A DNA stretch of 64,000 bases from an uncultured Muribaculaceae bacterium (GTDB lineage Bacteria > Bacteroidota > Bacteroidia > Bacteroidales > Muribaculaceae), in assembly GCA_910578385.1 (NCBI GenBank), contig CAJTQV010000007.1:94613-158612 (forward strand), in the 5' to 3' direction. Made by a program: the position numbers and the translations under genes. How positions within the stretch are numbered: the first letter of the stretch is position 1; every line of letters begins with the position of its first letter. The notes below the pieces were generated by a model, which saw only the letters and a program-made list of their open reading frames with translations, did not search any database and was not told the DNA's origin. Positions 59,973 through 64,000 of the stretch are shown here, in pieces.

Positions 59973-60049
59973 CTCTCAATCCTTTCCTCTCAATCCTTCC
60001 CCTTGATCCTTCCCCTTGATCCTTCCCCTCAATCCTTCCCCCCCTCTCA
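59973..60049 (+). repeat. Minisatellite of about 14-bp units
   Basis: Around five units of CTCAATCCTT(C)CC or CTTGATCCTTCCC are repeated in the leader between the GH32 stop and the transporter start. Confidence 0.75.
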
Positions 60050-60077
60050 AACTGTTCTTTTCAGTCTCTTTTTTGTC

Positions 60078-60150
60078 CGGTGTGAGGGCAAAGCCCGAAA
60101 GCACAGCCCCCCTGCCGGAGTTTATTTGTTTCAGCGCAGAGCTTCAGCTC
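60078..60150 (+). repeat. Family-B element and a family-C palindrome ending the GH32 gene
   Basis: CCGGTGTGAGGGCAAAGCCCG (60077-60097), then TTTATTTGTTTCAGCGC and GAGCT-TC-AGCTC (60139-60150). The latter encodes the last residues (GAEAL) of the GH32 protein, whose stop is at 60131. Confidence 0.75.
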
Positions 60151-61966
60151 CCACTGCATAAACCTTAATCCCGCTCAGCTTCGCGCCCCCTTCCGGAGCC
60201 GAAACGCTCAGGTTCAGATAAGGCTCCGTCGGAAAGACAAGGTTCGTCATCACAAACTCGCCGCCGTTGCCGAATACCTCCACGCTCGAACGGTCCACGA
60301 ACACACGCAGCTCCACGCGCCCGGTCTTCTCATGTGTCGGCGCAACAGTGACTGCCGGGAAGCTCTGGCTGAAGTCCGAAACTCCCGCCCGTGTGCGGTC
60401 AAAGCTCGCCGTGCGCGTCGCGGCATCATAGACAATCACCGCCTCTTCTCCCGCTGAATTGCCGAGAGTAAGCTCCACTTTCCCTTTCTTGTCGGCATCG
60501 AACTGGGCCGTAATCTCGTAAAGACCCTCTGTGCTCGCCGGAATCTCGATTTTTAACGGTGTCGCGCCCAACGTCGCTTTTCCCGACTCGGCCACAACCT
60601 CGCCGCGCAGTGCCTCAAGTTCCTGCACCGGTACCGAAGCCAAATATATGTCGCCGTCCGCACCCTTGAAGAGCTTCATCTCCCGCGGAAGTGTGTTCGC
60701 GCTGCGGAACTGCTGTGTCGGCACCTCGGCCGCATACTCCCAGTTGCTCATCCAGCCGATGGCAACCCGTCGTCCGGCCGGAGCGTCGCTCCAGCTTACT
60801 GTAGCGTAGTGGTCCTTGCCATAGTCCATCCATTTGGTCGGCACATTGCCGTTCTTGTCGGTGTCGGCCTTGAAGGTCTTGCCGTCGAAGTCTCCTATGA
60901 AGTACTGGGCCGCGCTGCCGCCGAACGGACCGCCGGGGTTGATGTTGCAGATAAGCACCCACTTGGTTCCCTTGCCGCCGGGTGCGGGCAGCTCGAAAAG
61001 GTCGGGACATTCCCACACCCCATCCTGTGCGCCGATTCCCTTGCCGAATGAGCTTTGGAGTGTCCATTCTTTAAGGTCGGGCGAGGTGAAGATAAGCATC
61101 TCATGGTCGAGAGCGTGCGCGAGAATCAGTGTCCACTCTTTCGTGTCGGGGTTCCACCACATGTTCGGGTCGCGTGCCTCGCTGTCGAGCGGAAGCACCG
61201 GGTTTCCCTCATATTTGTCGAAGGTCAGGCCCCCGTCTGTGCTCCCGGCCAGACTCTGCACCTGGCTTCTTCCAGCCGACGTGTACATTGCCACTACAGC
61301 CCCCGGACCATAACCAGCCGTGCCCTCGGTGTCTATCGCGCAGCTGCCGCTGAATATCGAGCCGAGTCCGTCGGGTTCCACGGCTATGGGAAGATGTTCC
61401 CAGTTCACAAGGTCGCTGCTCACCGAGTGGCCCCATGTCATGTTCTGCCACTTCGAGCCGTAGGGGTTGTGCTGGTAATAAAGATGCCATTTGCCATCTT
61501 TATGGAACATGCCGTTCGGGTCGTTCATCCATCCGTACCGCGGAGTGTGGTGATAAGCCGGACGATACTTCTCGCGGTTGGTCGTGTCGAAGCTGTCGCT
61601 GATTTCCATCGCTTTCCAGCACACGTCACCCTTGGCCTCGCGCACATTCTCGCGTCCCTGGGGAGTCTCTACCAAAAGCTCCACCCTCTTCCCTTTGTAG
61701 GGTGTCAGGTCAAACGGCACCGTAAAGTCGGTCTTCGACTTCGCCAGACGCGCGTAGAATGTCTTGACAATCTCATTGTCGACAATCACATTTATCTTGG
61801 CGTCGTCTATATTCTCCTGAATGGGGAGTATCAGGTATTTCCCCTCGCCGGCCACACGGACAAGTGTGTTGTCGGTGCCGAGATGGCTCACCTCAACGCC
61901 CTGACCTGCCAGTGCCGGAAGCGCTGCCGCAAGTGCCGCTGAAATTATGAGGCTTGATTTTCTCAT
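60131..61966 (-). CDS. Secreted GH32 fructan hydrolase
   Basis: A 611-residue enzyme with a signal peptide (to about residue 20), an N-terminal beta domain (about 22-125), the five-bladed GH32 propeller and a C-terminal beta-sandwich. Catalytic motifs are WMNDPNG (nucleophile Asp), ARDPNMWW (RDP, transition-state Asp) and WECPDLF (acid-base Glu). It cleaves beta-fructosides such as inulin, levan or sucrose in the periplasm or at the surface; linkage preference cannot be read. It heads an operon with the transporter and kinase. Its last codons lie within a palindromic repeat. A - strand -7 box is at 62145-62152. Confidence 0.94.
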   Translation of the reverse strand: MRKSSLIISAALAAALPALAGQGVEVSHLGTDNTLVRVAGEGKYLILPIQENIDDAKINVIVDNEIVKTFYARLAKSKTDFTVPFDLTPYKGKRVELLVETPQGRENVREAKGDVCWKAMEISDSFDTTNREKYRPAYHHTPRYGWMNDPNGMFHKDGKWHLYYQHNPYGSKWQNMTWGHSVSSDLVNWEHLPIAVEPDGLGSIFSGSCAIDTEGTAGYGPGAVVAMYTSAGRSQVQSLAGSTDGGLTFDKYEGNPVLPLDSEARDPNMWWNPDTKEWTLILAHALDHEMLIFTSPDLKEWTLQSSFGKGIGAQDGVWECPDLFELPAPGGKGTKWVLICNINPGGPFGGSAAQYFIGDFDGKTFKADTDKNGNVPTKWMDYGKDHYATVSWSDAPAGRRVAIGWMSNWEYAAEVPTQQFRSANTLPREMKLFKGADGDIYLASVPVQELEALRGEVVAESGKATLGATPLKIEIPASTEGLYEITAQFDADKKGKVELTLGNSAGEEAVIVYDAATRTASFDRTRAGVSDFSQSFPAVTVAPTHEKTGRVELRVFVDRSSVEVFGNGGEFVMTNLVFPTEPYLNLSVSAPEGGAKLSGIKVYAVGAEALR

Positions 61967-62039
61967 GTCAGTTTCTAAGGTTTGATTCTATTCTTAACTT
62001 AACAATCTTATCTCGTTCTGTTCCGGAGCCGTTGCCCGG

Positions 62040-62095
62040 TTCCGCGTCGGAACTGTTACCCCGTTCCGCGTCGGAAGGGAAGTTTCCGCGTCGTT
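62040..62095. promoter_or_regulatory. Three TTCCG-CGT-CGGAA dyads between GH32 and its sensor
   Basis: TTCCGCGTCGGAA is perfect at 62040-62052 and 62064-62076, and truncated (TTCCGCGTCG) at 62085-62094. The spacings are 24 and about 21 bp. They lie in the GH32 leader, downstream of the -7 box at 62145-62152 (read TAGCTTTG on the - strand). They are candidate binding sites for the adjacent regulator or a set of RNA hairpins. The rest of the 327-bp gap shows nothing coding. Confidence 0.55.
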
Positions 62096-62144
62096 CGAAA
62101 GGCCGCGGACTGCCGTAGCATCTCTGCCGTGACCGTTTCGGTTG

Positions 62145-62152
62145 CAAAGCTA
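62145..62152 (-). promoter_or_regulatory. -7 box for the GH32 operon
   Basis: Read on the - strand TAGCTTTG fits TAnnTTTG. The -33 position lacks TTTG, which is common at promoters that need an activator. Confidence 0.5.
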
Positions 62153-62258
62153 CTTATAAATAAAGAAGTGGCGTTATTAAAAATTGCGCATTATCTGTCA
62201 CTTTTGTGCGATTGACCTGTTTTTACAATCCGATGACCTTAATTTGCAATATTTTAGT

Positions 62259-62266
62259 TATCTTTG
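62259..62266 (+). promoter_or_regulatory. -7 box for the hybrid sensor gene
   Basis: TATCTTTG lies 27 bp upstream of the ATG at 62294. No -33 TTTG is at the right spacing. Confidence 0.5.
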
Positions 62267-62293
62267 TAGTGCCATAATTTAATGGAACCGACC

Positions 62294-64000
62294 ATGAGAC
62301 TCAGAAATTTTTTGATTATTGCCGCCGCAGCGTTTATGGCTATGCTTCTTCCGTCTTGCGGCTCAGAAAAGAAATACCGGATAGGCGTGTCGCAGTGCAG
62401 CGTCGACGACTGGCGTGCCAAGATGAACGAGGAGATGCTCCGCGAGGCCATGCTCCACGATGATGCCGAGGTGGTCATACGCTCGGCCGACGACTCGAAC
62501 GAAAAGCAGATTGCCGACATCCGGTGGTTTGCCGACAACGGATTCGACATCATCATAGCCGCGCCCAACGAGGCCGAACCCGTCACTCCCGTCATCGACG
62601 AGGTGATGTCGCGTGGAATCCCCGTCATCGTCTTCGACCGTAATGTCACCGGCGACAATTACACCGCTTTCCGTGGTGCCGACAATCATGGTACCGGACT
62701 TCATGCGGCCCGCTACATGCTCTCGCACGTCGGCCCCGATGCCAAGGTCCTCGAGATAACCGGAAACCTCGGCTCAACTCCCGCGCAGGACCGCCGCAAC
62801 GGCTTCATGCAGGGTATTGCCGGCTCCCCGGGAGTGAAGGTCGTAGCCTCTGCCTCCGGCCTCTGGGACTACGACCACGCATATGCCACCGCCGACTCCC
62901 TTCTCTCCATCTATCCTGATGTCAACGTAATCTACGCCCACAACGACCGCATGGCCATAGCAGCCGCCGACGCAGCCGCCCGTCACGGCGTTGACCCATA
63001 TATAATAGGAATCGACGCTGCCCCCGAAATCGGCATGAAGGCCGTGGCCGACGGCAAGATTGATGCCACATTCATCTACCCCACCGAAGGCGACGCGCTC
63101 ATCCGCACCGCTCTTGACATCCTTGAGCACCGCCCCTTCGAACGCGTGGAGCGGGTGCCCGTGGCCTCGGCCGTAGACCGCTCAAACGCCGACATCCTCA
63201 TCCTCCAGAACAAATCGCTTCAGGCAGAGACCTCCAAGATAAAGACCCTGAAATCAAAAGTCGATGCCTACTGGGAGAAACACTCCATCCAGACCACATT
63301 CCTCTATGTGACCCTCGGTATCCTCCTCCTCCTCTTCGTGTTCATGTTCCTCTTCCTCCGCGCCTACTGGCAGAAACAACGCCAACAGCGTCTCCTCGTC
63401 GAGCAGAACCACGAACTCCAGCGTCAGCGCGACCGCGAGGTCCAGCTCAACCAAGCCCTCCAGGTCGAAAAAGACAAACAGATAGAACTCAACCAAAAGC
63501 TCAAGGTCGAAAAAGATAAGCAAGTCGATCTCAACCAGAAGCTACAGGTCGAAAAAGACAAGCAGATAGAGCTGAATCAAAAGCTTAAGGTAGAAAAAGA
63601 CAAGCAGGTAGAGCTGAATCAAAAGCTTAAGGTAGAAAAAGATAAGCAGGTAGAGCTGAATCAGGAGTTACAGGAAACTACGCAGTCCAAACTGATGTTC
63701 TTCACCAACGTCTCCCACGACCTCCGCACCCCGCTCACGCTCATCGCCGAGCCGGTGCGCCGCCTCATGGGTGCCCCCAACCTTACGCCACAGCAAACCT
63801 CCCTCATCAGCATAGCCGACCGCAACCTCCGCATCCTGCACCGCCTCATAAACCAGATACTCGACTTCCGCAAATACGAAAACGGTAAATCGACCCTCCA
63901 CCTCACCGAGGCTCCCATCATCACCCTCCTCAGCGACTGGACCGAGGCCTTCCGCGCCGTCGCCCGCATCCGCCACATCCGCCTCACCCTCCAACCCCCC
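62294..64000 (+). CDS. Hybrid two-component sensor with periplasmic sugar-binding domain (BT1754-like), 3' truncated by the window
   Basis: 569 codons are present. After a lipoprotein-like signal (LLPSC) comes a type I periplasmic-binding domain (about 28-300: YRIGVSQCSVDDWRAKMNEEM, SADDSNEKQIADI, VFDRNVTGDNYTAFRGADN, YAHNDRMAIAA). A transmembrane helix follows (about 337-360), then a long coiled coil of 14-residue repeats (about 385-460) and the kinase H-box FFTNVSHDLRTPLTLI. The ATPase, receiver and AraC-type domains should lie beyond 64000. BT1754 has this sensor domain, binds fructose directly and activates the fructan locus. The divergent GH32, transporter and fructokinase genes support the same role here. 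Confidence 0.9.
   Translation, partial: MRLRNFLIIAAAAFMAMLLPSCGSEKKYRIGVSQCSVDDWRAKMNEEMLREAMLHDDAEVVIRSADDSNEKQIADIRWFADNGFDIIIAAPNEAEPVTPVIDEVMSRGIPVIVFDRNVTGDNYTAFRGADNHGTGLHAARYMLSHVGPDAKVLEITGNLGSTPAQDRRNGFMQGIAGSPGVKVVASASGLWDYDHAYATADSLLSIYPDVNVIYAHNDRMAIAAADAAARHGVDPYIIGIDAAPEIGMKAVADGKIDATFIYPTEGDALIRTALDILEHRPFERVERVPVASAVDRSNADILILQNKSLQAETSKIKTLKSKVDAYWEKHSIQTTFLYVTLGILLLLFVFMFLFLRAYWQKQRQQRLLVEQNHELQRQRDREVQLNQALQVEKDKQIELNQKLKVEKDKQVDLNQKLQVEKDKQIELNQKLKVEKDKQVELNQKLKVEKDKQVELNQELQETTQSKLMFFTNVSHDLRTPLTLIAEPVRRLMGAPNLTPQQTSLISIADRNLRILHRLINQILDFRKYENGKSTLHLTEAPIITLLSDWTEAFRAVARIRHIRLTLQPP
63446..63673 (+). repeat. 42-bp tandem repeats encoding the sensor coiled coil
   Basis: Five full copies (63446, 63488, 63530, 63572, 63614) and one partial copy (63656) each encode LNQKLKVEKDKQVE or a close variant. 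Copies four and five differ by one base and use codons (AAT CAA, CTT AAG GTA) unlike copies one to three, so they are a recent duplication. The 14-residue unit is two heptads. Confidence 0.9.

Overview
The window looks like a chromosomal stretch of a gut Bacteroidales, most likely a Muribaculaceae-type genome. The evidence is Bacteroidetes promoters (TTTG, 19-20 nt, TAnnTTTG), few Shine-Dalgarno sites, Omp28-type and C-terminally tagged surface proteins, a GlsB-type lipid acyltransferase, TPR-anchored one-component regulators, and a BT1754-like hybrid two-component fructose sensor beside a GH32 enzyme. The family assignment is inference from gene content.

Layout. 1-16.6 kb is a polysaccharide (capsule/O-antigen) locus, nearly all on the + strand: five GT4 glycosyltransferases, one GT2, a WecG/TagA-type enzyme, a PIG-L deacetylase, ManC, an ATP-grasp ligase, a membrane O-acyltransferase, two hexapeptide acyltransferases and a Wzy-like polymerase. 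It is a base-composition mosaic. The O-acyltransferase is out of frame at a C9 tract, and a terminator lies at 13.5 kb. 16.8-23.6 kb holds housekeeping genes (ychF, glsB-like, cdd, a GH73 glucosaminidase, a YbhN-like membrane protein) separated by palindromic repeats. 23.6-25.6 kb has no large gene. It carries a promoter-driven structured RNA candidate, a second terminated transcript with a 24-residue ORF, and a dense cluster of DnaA-box-like 9-mers beside an AT-rich stretch (possible oriC). 25.6-39.1 kb contains nadA, a SpoU methyltransferase, polA, a TPR lipoprotein, tRNA-Lys, flavodoxin, an AraC/TPR regulator with two secreted proteins, and a PerR-rubrerythrin operon with two operators at its promoter.

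39.2-57.6 kb is a surface-protein region: a 1575-residue adhesin-like protein, a Crp-like regulator, a LuxR/TPR regulator, a ZIP transporter, and a duplicated two-gene cassette (about 530-590 residue beta-rich protein plus 616-residue Omp28 thioredoxin-like protein). One cassette partner is broken by an 8-bp tandem duplication. 57.7-64 kb is a fructan/fructose locus: fructokinase, MFS transporter and secreted GH32 on the - strand, divergent from a fructose-sensing hybrid histidine kinase that runs off the window. Its coiled-coil linker is built from recently expanded 14-residue repeats.

Across the whole window at least four families of short palindromic elements sit between genes, and occasionally inside them. 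Every copy I found has the same orientation, whichever way the neighbouring genes run.
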